IMG/VR virus record: IMGVR_UViG_3300007735_000590
Location: 1-30,182 of that record
Reading direction: 5' to 3' (one strand)
Source of the DNA: a virus
DNA: 30,182 nt
This document shows, one piece after another, positions 1 through 6,705 of the stretch. Numbering within the stretch: position 1 is the first letter of the stretch; the number at the start of each line of letters is the position of its first letter. The notes beneath the pieces are model-generated. The model was not told the origin of the DNA and did no database searches. It worked only from the letters and a program-made list of their open reading frames with translations. The translations under genes and the position numbers were made by a program.

Positions 1-25
1 CCCCGAAAGACTGGTTGCGCTGAAG

Positions 26-1255
26 GTGGACGCGCCAATTGATGCAACACCGCAACAACAGCAGGCACAGCCAGAAGACATTGCCAAGGAATTTGCGCCA
101 GACGCGACACCGCCAACAGAAGCAAAGCCCGCCAAAGAAGCCAAACCCGTCAAGACAGTCAACATCGAGTCGTGGGATGACATACAGGATGAGCCAGTCG
201 AGTGGCTGATCCATGGCGTGTTGCCGGTCAAGGCTTTCGCCGCCTTGTATGGCCCGCCAGGCTCATTCAAGTCGTTCATTGCCCTTGACATGGCCGAGGC
301 CATCGCCACAGGCAGGCCGTGGATGGGCAACCCGATAGAGAGACAAGGAGCCGTGCTGTACCTGTGCGGTGAGGGCTTTGGCGGTATGGGTGCAAGGATC
401 AAAGCGTGCCAGATCCACCACAAGACGCCAAAGGGTGCGCCGATATATGTGATCAGACACCAGCTCAACCTCAGATCAAGCGCCGAGGACTTCAACGCGC
501 TGATGGTGGCAATCGTGGCGCTGGTGGAGAAGACCGGCATGGAATTCCAGCTGATGGCGGTGGACACGTTGGCTAGGGCGTTTGGCGGTGGCAACGAGAA
601 CGATTCAGACGCAATGGGTGCATTCATCACCACCATGGGAAAGATTCAAGAGTTCCTCAACTGCGCACTCATGGTGCTGCACCACAGTGGCAAGGACACC
701 ACCAAAGGATTGCGCGGTCACTCTTCCCTGCTTGGCGCGGTGGACACCCAGCTGGAGATCCTCAGATTTGAGGAACAAGCCAAGGGCGTGATCTCTCTCA
801 CCAAACAAAAGGACGGCGAGGACGGCATCAGATTCGGCTTTGAGATGGTCGAGATTGAGATCAGCGGCTCCAGTCTTGGCTTTGATCCGGTGGTCAGTCT
901 GGCGGTCCAAGCCAGCGATGAGGCCGTCAATCAGGCGTCAAAAAGAGCCACAAAGGGCAACGCGGGGAACGCCGGAAACGGCAAAAACCAGCGTCTGGAG
1001 ATGCTCTGTCTGGAGACTGTGGTCAAGGCCAAAGGAAGCATAAAGTATATAGACGGCAAACAGAGGATGGCCGTCAATTTGGAGGAATGGAGGCTGGAAT
1101 TGTGGTCAAAGATGGGGTGCTCGGAAGAGGATCGGAACAAATTCAACACGGCTTGGAGCAGGGCGAAGGCTCGATTACAAGAGGTTGGGCTGGTCGGCAT
1201 CAGGGATAAATTGGCTTGGTTGGAGTCAAAAGATGCGTCCAATGACGAGTATTGA
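26..1255 (+). CDS. RepA/RecA-type (AAA_25-like) replicative helicase or ATPase
   Basis: A P-loop ATPase of the RepA/RadA-like group, which in phages and plasmids acts as a replicative helicase or recombination ATPase on DNA in the cytoplasm. Counting from the GTG at 26, a Pro/Ala-rich leader (1-45) precedes the Walker A loop GPPGSFKS (76-83), a CGEG strand (114-117), Walker B LMAVD (176-180), a sensor-like LHHSGKDT (218-225) and GLRGHSSL (228-235), all typical of RepA-type hexameric ATPases. The C-terminus (about 335-400) looks like a small winged helix. The reading frame stays open from 26 back to base 2 with no stop, so the true start may lie outside the window and the gene may be 5'-partial. 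It sits just upstream of an iteron-like repeat cluster, which fits a replication role. The family is fairly sure, the exact activity less so. Confidence 0.8.
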   Translation: MDAPIDATPQQQQAQPEDIAKEFAPDATPPTEAKPAKEAKPVKTVNIESWDDIQDEPVEWLIHGVLPVKAFAALYGPPGSFKSFIALDMAEAIATGRPWMGNPIERQGAVLYLCGEGFGGMGARIKACQIHHKTPKGAPIYVIRHQLNLRSSAEDFNALMVAIVALVEKTGMEFQLMAVDTLARAFGGGNENDSDAMGAFITTMGKIQEFLNCALMVLHHSGKDTTKGLRGHSSLLGAVDTQLEILRFEEQAKGVISLTKQKDGEDGIRFGFEMVEIEISGSSLGFDPVVSLAVQASDEAVNQASKRATKGNAGNAGNGKNQRLEMLCLETVVKAKGSIKYIDGKQRMAVNLEEWRLELWSKMGCSEEDRNKFNTAWSRAKARLQEVGLVGIRDKLAWLESKDASNDEY

Positions 1256-1273
1256 TACTGTACAAATAAACAG

Positions 1274-1366
1274 CTTACAACTTACAAACGCATACATTTG
1301 CAAGAGTTTGTAAGTTCACTCTTACAAATTACAAACCGAGAGTCTAAAGACTCGGAGGTTTGTAAG
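1274..1366. repeat. Iteron-like cluster of TTACAA(A) repeats with two inverted pairs
   Basis: Six copies of a TTACAA core lie within 93 bp: CTTACAAC (1274-1281), CTTACAAAC (1281-1289), its reverse complement GTTTGTAAG (1306-1314), CTTACAAAT (1321-1329), TTACAAACC (1329-1337) and GTTTGTAAG (1358-1366). Two perfect 9-bp inverted pairs form: 1281-1289 with 1306-1314, and 1329-1337 with 1357-1365. The second pair encloses an inner stem GAGTC/GACTC (1340-1344 and 1349-1353) around a TAAA loop. The site lies between a RepA-like ATPase and the next gene. It could be an iteron-type replication origin or a multi-site operator; the sequence alone does not decide. Confidence 0.6.
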
Positions 1367-1399
1367 AGAGTGATTGAAAGAATGAAAGGAAAGAACGAG

Positions 1400-2083
1400 A
1401 TGGCAACGAAACAGAAAACGAGAAAACCCAATCAGCTGCCTTTGGTGGAGATACCTCGCCAGCAAGCAGATCCTTGGACGATTCATGTGCAATCGAAGTT
1501 GGTGGAACTGGAGGCGGTGAAGGCGGCAAGTGACAGGAAATGGGGAGAAAACCGACTGATTACTTTAGTAGACAGTGATGTCAGAGAGAAATTCTGGATT
1601 CAAAACAGCAGAGTTCATCAGTTCATCGCGGCAAAGGATCAGATCAAATTCGATTCGGCGGTGGCGTCCATGATCAGGGCGTTTGGCGTGTTGGACAACA
1701 AGGCAACCGAAGCAGGGTTCCAGCCAGCTGCGCCAGAGATTCCACGCATCGAGTGGGAGATGGGTAACGGCCAGATCATGGTGGTCACCAGAACGCAGGC
1801 CGAGGCTTTGGCGATCCAGACGTCTCGCAAAGATCTGCGGGACGAGCACATCTGGAGCATGGAGGAGCTGGAGGTCTTCATGGTCGAGCCAATCGTCCAA
1901 GAGGTCATCAAGATCAAGGCCATGATCCCAACAGCACAGGTCACCAAGTTCAGCTCAACCAAGCTGGGTGGTGAGACAGGATTTGATGACTTTGAAAATG
2001 ATCTGACATTCAGCGACAATGAGCCAACAGAGTTCAAGTTCAACACCAAGACAGCAGAGAGGTTCAAGAATGGGACAAATTAA
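1400..2083 (+). CDS. Hypothetical phage protein in replication module
   Basis: No family recognised. The product is about 227 residues from ATG 1400, soluble, mixed alpha/beta in character, with a basic N-terminal tail (ATKQKTRKPNQ) that could touch nucleic acid and no membrane segment. The frame is open further upstream to a TTG at 1298, but that would run it through the TTACAA repeat cluster. ATG 1400 has a good ribosome-binding site (AAAGGA at 1385-1390) and is preferred; ATG 1382 is a weaker alternative. It lies downstream of the RepA-like ATPase and the repeats and upstream of terS, so a replication accessory or repeat-binding role is possible but only inferred. Its end overlaps a possible 29-codon ORF. 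Confidence 0.7.
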   Translation: MATKQKTRKPNQLPLVEIPRQQADPWTIHVQSKLVELEAVKAASDRKWGENRLITLVDSDVREKFWIQNSRVHQFIAAKDQIKFDSAVASMIRAFGVLDNKATEAGFQPAAPEIPRIEWEMGNGQIMVVTRTQAEALAIQTSRKDLRDEHIWSMEELEVFMVEPIVQEVIKIKAMIPTAQVTKFSSTKLGGETGFDDFENDLTFSDNEPTEFKFNTKTAERFKNGTN

Positions 2084-2159
2084 GCGTTTGGCGGGACTTA
2101 TCCGCGAAAAGGTACTGGACATAGTCCAGCGCGTTAAAACGGCTCTGAGGAGGGTTTAA
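2070..2159 (+). CDS. Possible 29-residue basic amphipathic peptide
   Basis: ATG at 2070, overlapping the end of the preceding gene by 14 nt in another frame, preceded by an AGAGAGG ribosome-binding-like sequence (2056-2062), and ending at TAA 2157-2159, three bases before the terS GTG. The product is short, rich in Lys and Arg, and would form an amphipathic helix (motifs IKRLAGLI, VLDIVQRV, TALRRV). No family is recognised. It may be a real micro-protein or just a leader that couples translation into terS. The DNA also holds a 6-bp dyad, CTGGAC/GTCCAG (2115-2120 and 2124-2129). Confidence 0.35.
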   Translation: MGQIKRLAGLIREKVLDIVQRVKTALRRV

Positions 2160-2161
2160 TC

Positions 2162-2593
2162 GTGCCAGGCAACCCAAAGCGTAGGCAGGATGTTGCAATG
2201 CTCAACGAAATGCCCGAAGAGATGATCTTCAGCATGATTGAGGCAGGCAAATCTATTGCCGACATTTGCATTGATCTGGGCATCTCAAAGCGCGCGCTTG
2301 ATGAATGGATTGATGAAAACGATCACGGTGCTATGATTACACGCGCGCGCACGCGTGCGGCTGACTTGATGGCCTGTGAGACGATCAAGATCGCAGACGG
2401 CATGGACGTAGACCACGCGCAGCGCGATGTCCAGCGCATCCGCACTCGGCAATGGCTGGCCGAAAGGTGGGATCAGAAGACTTATGGCCTACAAAAGCAG
2501 GCGCAGGTGACGATCAACATGCAAGACCTGCGCATTGACGCGCTGCGACATGTCGAGGTCATCAGCGACTTATCCACAGGGGAAAAGGCATGA
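2162..2593 (+). CDS. terS: Terminase small subunit
   Basis: DNA-recognition subunit of the packaging motor, 143 residues, within the usual size range. A helix-turn-helix lies at about 30-53 (KSIADICIDLGISKRALDEW), followed by a helical oligomerisation segment whose end, with RTRQWLAERWDQKTYG (about 94-109), matches the QRD...RW...KYG pattern common in phage small terminases. The start is GTG 2162, supported by a GAGGAGG ribosome-binding site (2147-2153); no better in-frame ATG is near. It is followed after 281 bp by terL, as expected. A perfect DnaA box, TTATCCACA (2570-2578), lies inside its 3' end. The assignment rests on HTH, length and position. Confidence 0.8.
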   Translation: MPGNPKRRQDVAMLNEMPEEMIFSMIEAGKSIADICIDLGISKRALDEWIDENDHGAMITRARTRAADLMACETIKIADGMDVDHAQRDVQRIRTRQWLAERWDQKTYGLQKQAQVTINMQDLRIDALRHVEVISDLSTGEKA

Positions 2594-2772
2594 TTGGCGT
2601 CTTGGCCTGTGGACAACTGGCGTTTGCCGTGGTTGCGCATGTATAACCTGTTAGCAACATGCTGCTTGGTTAACATAATGGACATCGTGTAAAGCCGACA
2701 AATGCACGCATATCCACAAAGGCCAATAGAATCAACGACTTACGCCATTTGTGCGTCTGGAAGTTGTCCACA
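2570..2772. other. Cluster of DnaA-box-like sites (candidate origin)
   Basis: Four 9-mers match the DnaA box or near variants: TTATCCACA (2570-2578, perfect), TTGTCCACA on the minus strand (2608-2616), ATATCCACA (2710-2718, one mismatch) and TTGTCCACA (2764-2772). They straddle the terS end and the 280-bp gene-free interval before terL. Clusters like this bind host DnaA in bacterial and plasmid origins. No obvious AT-rich unwinding element with 13-mers is visible, so the function is inferred. Confidence 0.5.
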
Positions 2773-2874
2773 TACGCCGAAGGTACTCACCGCTGGCCGC
2801 GGTCGGCTCGACCCCCCCCATCGCTCGGCGCGGCGGGGGCGGCTGATGGTGCACCCTAACAGCTACCGAAACCC
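2594..2874. other. terS-terL intergenic region, GC-rich distal half
   Basis: A 281-bp stretch without a convincing gene. The first part is of mixed composition and carries DnaA-box-like sites and a promoter candidate. The last 80 bp is strikingly GC-rich, with CCGCGG, a run of eight C (2812-2819), GCGCGGCGGGGG (2828-2839) and then the C-tracts at the terL start. Packaging sites (cos or pac) often lie beside or within the terminase genes, so this is a reasonable place for one, but no cohesive-end signature can be proven by eye. Confidence 0.4.
2651..2679 (+). promoter_or_regulatory. Possible sigma-70-type promoter before terL
   Basis: TTAGCA (2651-2656, 4 of 6 to the -35 consensus) and CATAAT (2674-2679, 5 of 6 to the -10) are separated by exactly 17 bp, in the gene-free interval between terS and terL. 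It would transcribe terL and the structural genes. The -35 is weak and such matches occur by chance. Confidence 0.3.
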
Positions 2875-4347
2875 ATGACCCACCCCCCTACCCCCACCCC
2901 CACAGCGCCCGCCGCCCGCTCCAAAAAAAAATTGGACACTGCGCCCGATAACCCGTTTGTCGAATTCGTCAAGCTATACCGCAACAACCCTGTGCTCTTT
3001 GTGCGAGAGGTGTTGAACACTGAGCCTGATGGCTGGCAGATAGAGTTCCTTAATCACATTGCGGCAGGCAACCGCCGCATCAGTGTCCGGTCCGGCCATG
3101 GCGTTGGCAAGTCAACGGCCAGCGCCTGGGCGATGCTGTGGTATCTATTCCTGCGCTTCCCTGTGAAGATTGTGGTGACGGCCCCAACCAGCAGCCAGCT
3201 GTATGACGCCTTGTTCGCGGAGGTTAAGCGCTGGGTGAAGGTCTTGCCCCCTGTCTTGTTTGACCAGCTGGAGGTCAAGCAGGACCGCATTGAGATGAAG
3301 GACGCCAACAACGAGGCGTTTATCTCGGCCAGAACATCCCGCGCCGAGCAGCCCGAGGCCTTGCAGGGCGTGCACAGTGACAACGTGATGCTGGTGGCTG
3401 ATGAGGCGTCTGGTATACCGGAGCAGGTCTTTGAGGCCGCCGCTGGCTCGATGTCTGGGCACGCCGCCGTGACCCTGTTGCTGGGCAACCCTGTGAGGTC
3501 TAGTGGGTTTTTCTTTGACACGCACAACAGGCTGGCGGGTGACTGGATCACGATGAAGGTGTCATGCGCCGACTCGCCCAGAGTGTCTGAGGCCTACATT
3601 GAGGAGATGAAGGCGCGTTACGGCGAGGAGAGTAATGCGTACAGGATTCGCGTACTTGGCGAGTTCCCGAGAAGTGATGACGACACCGTCATCCCCATGG
3701 AGTTGCTGGAATTGGCGATGAATCGGGATGTTGAGGCGAGTAAACATGCGACTTTGGTGTGGGGATTGGACGTTGCGCGGTTTGGCTCGGACCGCTCGGC
3801 TTTGTGCAAGAGGCAGGGAAATGCGGTGCTGGAGCCGATTAAAACGTGGAAAAACCTTGATTTAATGCAATTGACGGGTGCAGTTGTAGCCGAGTTTGAG
3901 ATCCTTGTGCCGAGCCAGCGCCCCCAAGAAATCCTTGTTGACTCGATTGGCTTGGGCGCTGGCGTGGTGGATCGGTTGAAAGAGTTGGGGTTACCGGCTC
4001 GTGGCATCAACGTGGCCGAGTCACCGGCCATGGGCGGGACTTACAGGAACTTGAAGGCAGAACTCTGGCACAAGGCCAAGGCGTGGCTTGAGTCGCGGGA
4101 CTGCCGGATGCCCAAGGATGAGGCGCTGATTGCTGAGTTGGCGACTGTGAGGTACTCGTTCACGTCCAATGGGAAGATCCAGATTGAGGGCAAGGATGAA
4201 CTCAAGAAGCGTGGCATGGCCTCGCCAGATAGGGCTGATGCGTTTTGTTTGACGTTTGCTTCTGACGCGGTGATTGGGATGTATGGCTCGGCTGCGTCTA
4301 CCAAGTGGAACAAGCCCTTGCGCAGGAACTTGCCGCGGGTTGCATAA
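2875..4347 (+). CDS. terL: Terminase large subunit (packaging ATPase and nuclease)
   Basis: Motor and headful or cos nuclease that drives DNA into the procapsid at the portal. It has 490 residues, the usual size. ATPase: Walker A SGHGVGKS (73-80), Walker B VMLVADE with catalytic Glu177 (171-177), coupling motif LLLGNP (201-206). RNase H-like nuclease: acidic residues D299 (GLDVARFG), D356 (LVDSIGLGAG) and D452/D455 (SPDRADAF). A Pro/Thr-rich leader (3-14) is encoded by C-tracts, and KKK (17-19) by nine A in a row. The ATG at 2875 has no visible Shine-Dalgarno; TTG 2932 is the only nearby alternative and also lacks one. A stop at 2857 blocks further upstream extension. Assignment is secure; the exact start is not. 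Confidence 0.95.
   Translation: MTHPPTPTPTAPAARSKKKLDTAPDNPFVEFVKLYRNNPVLFVREVLNTEPDGWQIEFLNHIAAGNRRISVRSGHGVGKSTASAWAMLWYLFLRFPVKIVVTAPTSSQLYDALFAEVKRWVKVLPPVLFDQLEVKQDRIEMKDANNEAFISARTSRAEQPEALQGVHSDNVMLVADEASGIPEQVFEAAAGSMSGHAAVTLLLGNPVRSSGFFFDTHNRLAGDWITMKVSCADSPRVSEAYIEEMKARYGEESNAYRIRVLGEFPRSDDDTVIPMELLELAMNRDVEASKHATLVWGLDVARFGSDRSALCKRQGNAVLEPIKTWKNLDLMQLTGAVVAEFEILVPSQRPQEILVDSIGLGAGVVDRLKELGLPARGINVAESPAMGGTYRNLKAELWHKAKAWLESRDCRMPKDEALIAELATVRYSFTSNGKIQIEGKDELKKRGMASPDRADAFCLTFASDAVIGMYGSAASTKWNKPLRRNLPRVA
2879..2901 (-). other. Potential G-quadruplex (minus strand) at the terL start
   Basis: On the plus strand four C-tracts of 3, 6, 5 and 5 bases are separated by A, TA and A. The minus strand therefore carries G5-T-G5-TA-G6-T-G3, a textbook quadruplex motif with very short loops, and the plus strand or mRNA side an i-motif-like tract. 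It falls in codons 2-9 of terL, where it gives a Pro/Thr repeat. Confidence 0.6.
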
Positions 4348-4373
4348 TTCGTTAATTCTTTAAGGGGTTTGAA

Positions 4374-4568
4374 ATGAAGATGACAAAGGCACAAAAGAAG
4401 GTTGGCTCTGTGATGTCTGAGTACAAGGCAGGCAAGCTGCACTCGGGCAAGGGCGGCAAGGTTGTGAAGAATCCCAAGCAGGCCATCGCCATTGCGATGA
4501 GCGAAGCCAAGATGCCCATGCGCGGTGCACGCACTGCCAAGAACATGAAGACAAAGGGGATGCGTTAA
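4374..4568 (+). CDS. Small basic protein, DUF6496-like
   Basis: 64 residues, very basic. The central part (SEYKAGKLHSG, then VVKNPKQAIAIAMSEAK, about 14-48) matches the pattern of the DUF6496 family: a lysine-rich small protein with a GKLHSG...KQAIAIA core, found in phages and bacteria, function unknown. The start ATG 4374 has an AAGGGG ribosome-binding site (4361-4366). It lies directly after terL and overlaps the next gene by one base (TAATG), so the two are translationally linked. It may bind nucleic acid or other virion components; this is inference from charge alone. Confidence 0.75.
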   Translation: MKMTKAQKKVGSVMSEYKAGKLHSGKGGKVVKNPKQAIAIAMSEAKMPMRGARTAKNMKTKGMR

Positions 4569-5065
4569 TGGCTACCTTAAAGCGCACCATGGATCAGGCC
4601 ATGGACAAAGAAGAGGGATATGAGGGTGGCGATGAGGGCGAGAGCTGCCCGATTGCCACTCAAGACATCACGGTGAACTTGAAGAATCGCGCCAAGGCGA
4701 TTGAGGCTGCCGACTATGGTCCTGAGAATCCCGCGCTGCCCAATAAGCAGTACTGGATGAAGATGGCCAAGGATTGGGACGTGGAGCCAGAGGACGCGAA
4801 GGAGAGCCTTTGCGGGAACTGCGCGGCGTTCAATCAGGAAGAGTCGATGCTTGAGTGCATTGCTGAAGGCATTGGCGAAGAGGGCGACCCTTGGGCAATG
4901 ATTGAGGCTGGCGACTTGGGCTACTGCGAGATCTTTGACTTCAAGTGCGCGTCCAGCCGTACTTGTTCGGCTTGGGTGGCAAAGGAAGAGGGCGAAGATG
5001 AGGGCGAAGAAGAGGAGCCTGAGTCCTTGCTGACGATCAAGATTGGGGTGAAGAATGAAGACTAA
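4568..5065 (+). CDS. Acidic cysteine-rich protein, putative metal or Fe-S binding
   Basis: 165 residues, acidic at both ends (runs of Asp and Glu near 14-25 and 142-155). The middle has a cysteine cluster: LCGNCAAF (C-x2-C), then LECI, GYCEIFDFKC and SSRTCSAW. This Cys-x2-Cys...Cys...Cys...Cys...Cys pattern suggests a small metal or iron-sulfur site, and similar Cys-rich proteins are seen in other phages near the portal gene. Function unknown. It starts inside the stop of the DUF6496-like gene and overlaps the next small gene by 11 nt, in a tightly packed cluster. Whether it is in the virion cannot be told from sequence. Confidence 0.75.
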   Translation: MATLKRTMDQAMDKEEGYEGGDEGESCPIATQDITVNLKNRAKAIEAADYGPENPALPNKQYWMKMAKDWDVEPEDAKESLCGNCAAFNQEESMLECIAEGIGEEGDPWAMIEAGDLGYCEIFDFKCASSRTCSAWVAKEEGEDEGEEEEPESLLTIKIGVKNED

Positions 5066-5213
5066 GCCTGGCCTCTATGCCAATATTCAAGCCAAGAGAG
5101 CGCGGATTAAGGCAGGATCGGGCGAGAAGATGAACAAGCCTGGCACGAAGGCGGCTCCAAGTGCCGCTGACTTTCGATTGGCGGCCAAGACGGCCAAGAA
5201 GCCTAAGAAGTGA
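5055..5213 (+). CDS. Small basic hypothetical protein (52 aa)
   Basis: ATG 5055 to TGA 5213. The product is Lys/Ala/Gly-rich (MKTKPGLYANIQAKRAR, then GSGEKMNKPG and a KTAKKPKK tail), with no hydrophobic segment. Short proteins with the KPGLYANI...AGSGEKM...PG pattern are common between terminase and portal in phages of this type; function is unknown. It has a GGGGTGAAG ribosome-binding-like sequence just upstream, overlaps the previous gene by 11 nt and the following glycosyltransferase by 4 nt (GTGA). Confidence 0.7.
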   Translation: MKTKPGLYANIQAKRARIKAGSGEKMNKPGTKAAPSAADFRLAAKTAKKPKK

Positions 5214-5908
5214 TTGCACCGATTTGCATCAGTACAGTCAACGGCAAAGGTTTGCGGGTGATGCTCACAAGCATTGCCGAGTACTGTCCCGAAGTGCCTG
5301 TCTATTTGCGCGGTCCCGAGTCCATCATTGGCGGCTTTGACACCGACCACAAGCTCTTTGGGCACTGCCGCAATTTCGGTGAGGACTACAACGAGATCAT
5401 GGACCGCGCCTTTGCTGACGGCTTTGACTCTGTTGTCTGCGCCAACGATGACATCGTCTTGACGCCCACCAGTTATCGGTATTTGCTGGAGGACGTGGCG
5501 CAGCTGAAGGCCGAGACTGGTGAGCCTGTTGGCTGGGTTGCTGCGCGGTGTGATGCGGCGCGTCCTGTGCAAAACGTGCGCTCCAACCCCTTTGACCAGC
5601 AGCTGTACTACTTCAAGTACCCGTATGAAGACGCAATCATGCCGCTGGAGTGCCCATCCCCCATATTCTCATGGATTGGCCGCGATGCGTGGGAGTGCTT
5701 CAAGTTTCCACCGCTGAACTGGTACTCGGATGACGTGCACTGCGAGGATTTGAGGGCGGCTGGGTTTCATCATTACCTGTCGCGGTCCTATGTGCACCAT
5801 GTTGGCAGCCAGACAATTGGCTTGAATGGCGAGAGACTGATCCAGCAGGCCGTGCCGTGGATTCGCAAGAACAGGCCGAAATATGCAAAAGACTGGTTTG
5901 GTTCTTAA
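5210..5908 (+). CDS. Glycosyltransferase, GT-A-like
   Basis: A 232-residue putative glycosyltransferase with a nucleotide-sugar-binding fold. The N-terminal strand PICISTVNGKG resembles the start of GT-A domains. The metal-binding DxD-like motif is CANDDIVL (77-84; Asp80, Asp81), and an acidic stretch DDVHCEDLRAAG near 178-190 could be the catalytic ED segment. No membrane anchor is present, so it would act in the cytoplasm. The start is GTG 5210, overlapping the previous stop (GTGA), so translation is coupled. It lies beside a methyltransferase, and a second glycosyltransferase is at 11457, so virion, DNA or host-glycan modification is plausible. The substrate cannot be read from sequence. 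Confidence 0.75.
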   Translation: MIAPICISTVNGKGLRVMLTSIAEYCPEVPVYLRGPESIIGGFDTDHKLFGHCRNFGEDYNEIMDRAFADGFDSVVCANDDIVLTPTSYRYLLEDVAQLKAETGEPVGWVAARCDAARPVQNVRSNPFDQQLYYFKYPYEDAIMPLECPSPIFSWIGRDAWECFKFPPLNWYSDDVHCEDLRAAGFHHYLSRSYVHHVGSQTIGLNGERLIQQAVPWIRKNRPKYAKDWFGS

Positions 5909-6440
5909 TCTCGGCTCTGGCAAGGACGCCAGACCTGACTGCATCAATGCCGACATCCGCAGTGATGTTGGAGCCGACTGGGTGGTGGATATATCCAAAT
6001 TGACCTATGGCGAGGTTGTCAAGTTTGACGGCCTAGAGGTTGTCATCAAGCCATTCTGCTTTGAGAAGATCTTGGCCTTTGACGTGCTTGAGCACATCCC
6101 TGATCTGGTGCAGGCCATGACCAATTGCCGTGATTTGCTTGTTGACGGCGGCGAGATGCACATCCATGTCCCCTATGAGTTAAGCCTTGGCGCGTGGCAA
6201 GACCCGACCCATGTGAGGGCGTTCAACGAGAAGTCATGGGTTTATTACTGCGATTGGGCGTGGTACTTGGGCTGGAAGGGTTCGCGGTTTGAGGTGGCGC
6301 ATTTGGAGATGCGTCTCAGCGAGTATGGTGCGAGCCTAAAATTGCCGCAAGACGAGGTGATGCGTTTGCCTCGCGCAGTTGACTCCATGTATGTTGTGCT
6401 GAAGAAAGTACCTTATGAAAACACCAGCGTGGCAGCGTAA
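5883..6440 (+). CDS. SAM-dependent methyltransferase (class I, Methyltransf_11-like)
   Basis: 185 residues. Motif I VLNLGSGKD (7-15) is the SAM-binding Gly loop, followed by an acidic strand end NADIRSD; the post-II region LAFDVLEHIPDLVQAM (about 64-79) is the familiar D-x-LEH-x segment of type-11 methyltransferases, and DGGEMHIHVPY gives the next strand. Such phage enzymes usually go with glycosyltransferases and modify sugars or small molecules rather than DNA bases. It overlaps the preceding glycosyltransferase by 26 nt and the following gene by 26 nt in different frames. Family fairly sure, substrate unknown. Confidence 0.8.
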   Translation: MQKTGLVLNLGSGKDARPDCINADIRSDVGADWVVDISKLTYGEVVKFDGLEVVIKPFCFEKILAFDVLEHIPDLVQAMTNCRDLLVDGGEMHIHVPYELSLGAWQDPTHVRAFNEKSWVYYCDWAWYLGWKGSRFEVAHLEMRLSEYGASLKLPQDEVMRLPRAVDSMYVVLKKVPYENTSVAA

Positions 6441-6705
6441 AGAGGGAAAAAGCCCAAGCGGCGGCCTGAACGCCAAGGGACGAGCCAGTGCCAAGGCCGA
6501 GGGCATGAATCTGAAAGCGCCTGTGAAGTCAGGCGACAACCCGCGCAGGGCATCATTCCTTGCGAGAATGGGCAACATGCCTGGCCCTGAGATGAAGGAC
6601 GGCGAGCCAACGCGCTTGCTACTGTCATTGAAGGCGTGGGGAGCCTCATCAAAGGCCGATGCGCGTGCCAAGGCCAAAGCCATATCTGCAAGGAACAAGA
6701 AATGA
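6415..6705 (+). CDS. Small basic protein, DUF6321-like
   Basis: 96 residues, basic. The N-terminus (TPAWQRKEGKSPSGGLNAKGRAS, about 3-25) and the RRASFLARMGNMPGP segment (about 44-58) match the AWQRKEG...GGLN...R-x-SF-x-ARM pattern of a phage family I place with DUF6321; the number is from memory. The C-terminus is Ala/Lys-rich (ADARAKAKA). Function unknown; it lies immediately upstream of the portal gene and shares an ATGA overlap with it. The start ATG 6415 lies within the end of the methyltransferase gene. Confidence 0.7.
   Translation: MKTPAWQRKEGKSPSGGLNAKGRASAKAEGMNLKAPVKSGDNPRRASFLARMGNMPGPEMKDGEPTRLLLSLKAWGASSKADARAKAKAISARNKK

Noticed and set aside
1252-1280. Promoter with TTGATA near 1252
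   Set aside because: The -10 position at 17-bp spacing reads TTACAA, a poor match.
1298-1399. Extended N-terminus from TTG 1298 for the gene at 1400
   Set aside because: It would code through the inverted repeats, and ATG 1400 has a much better ribosome-binding site.
2594-2874. tRNA or small RNA gene in the terS-terL gap
   Set aside because: No cloverleaf, anticodon stem or conserved T-loop could be seen.
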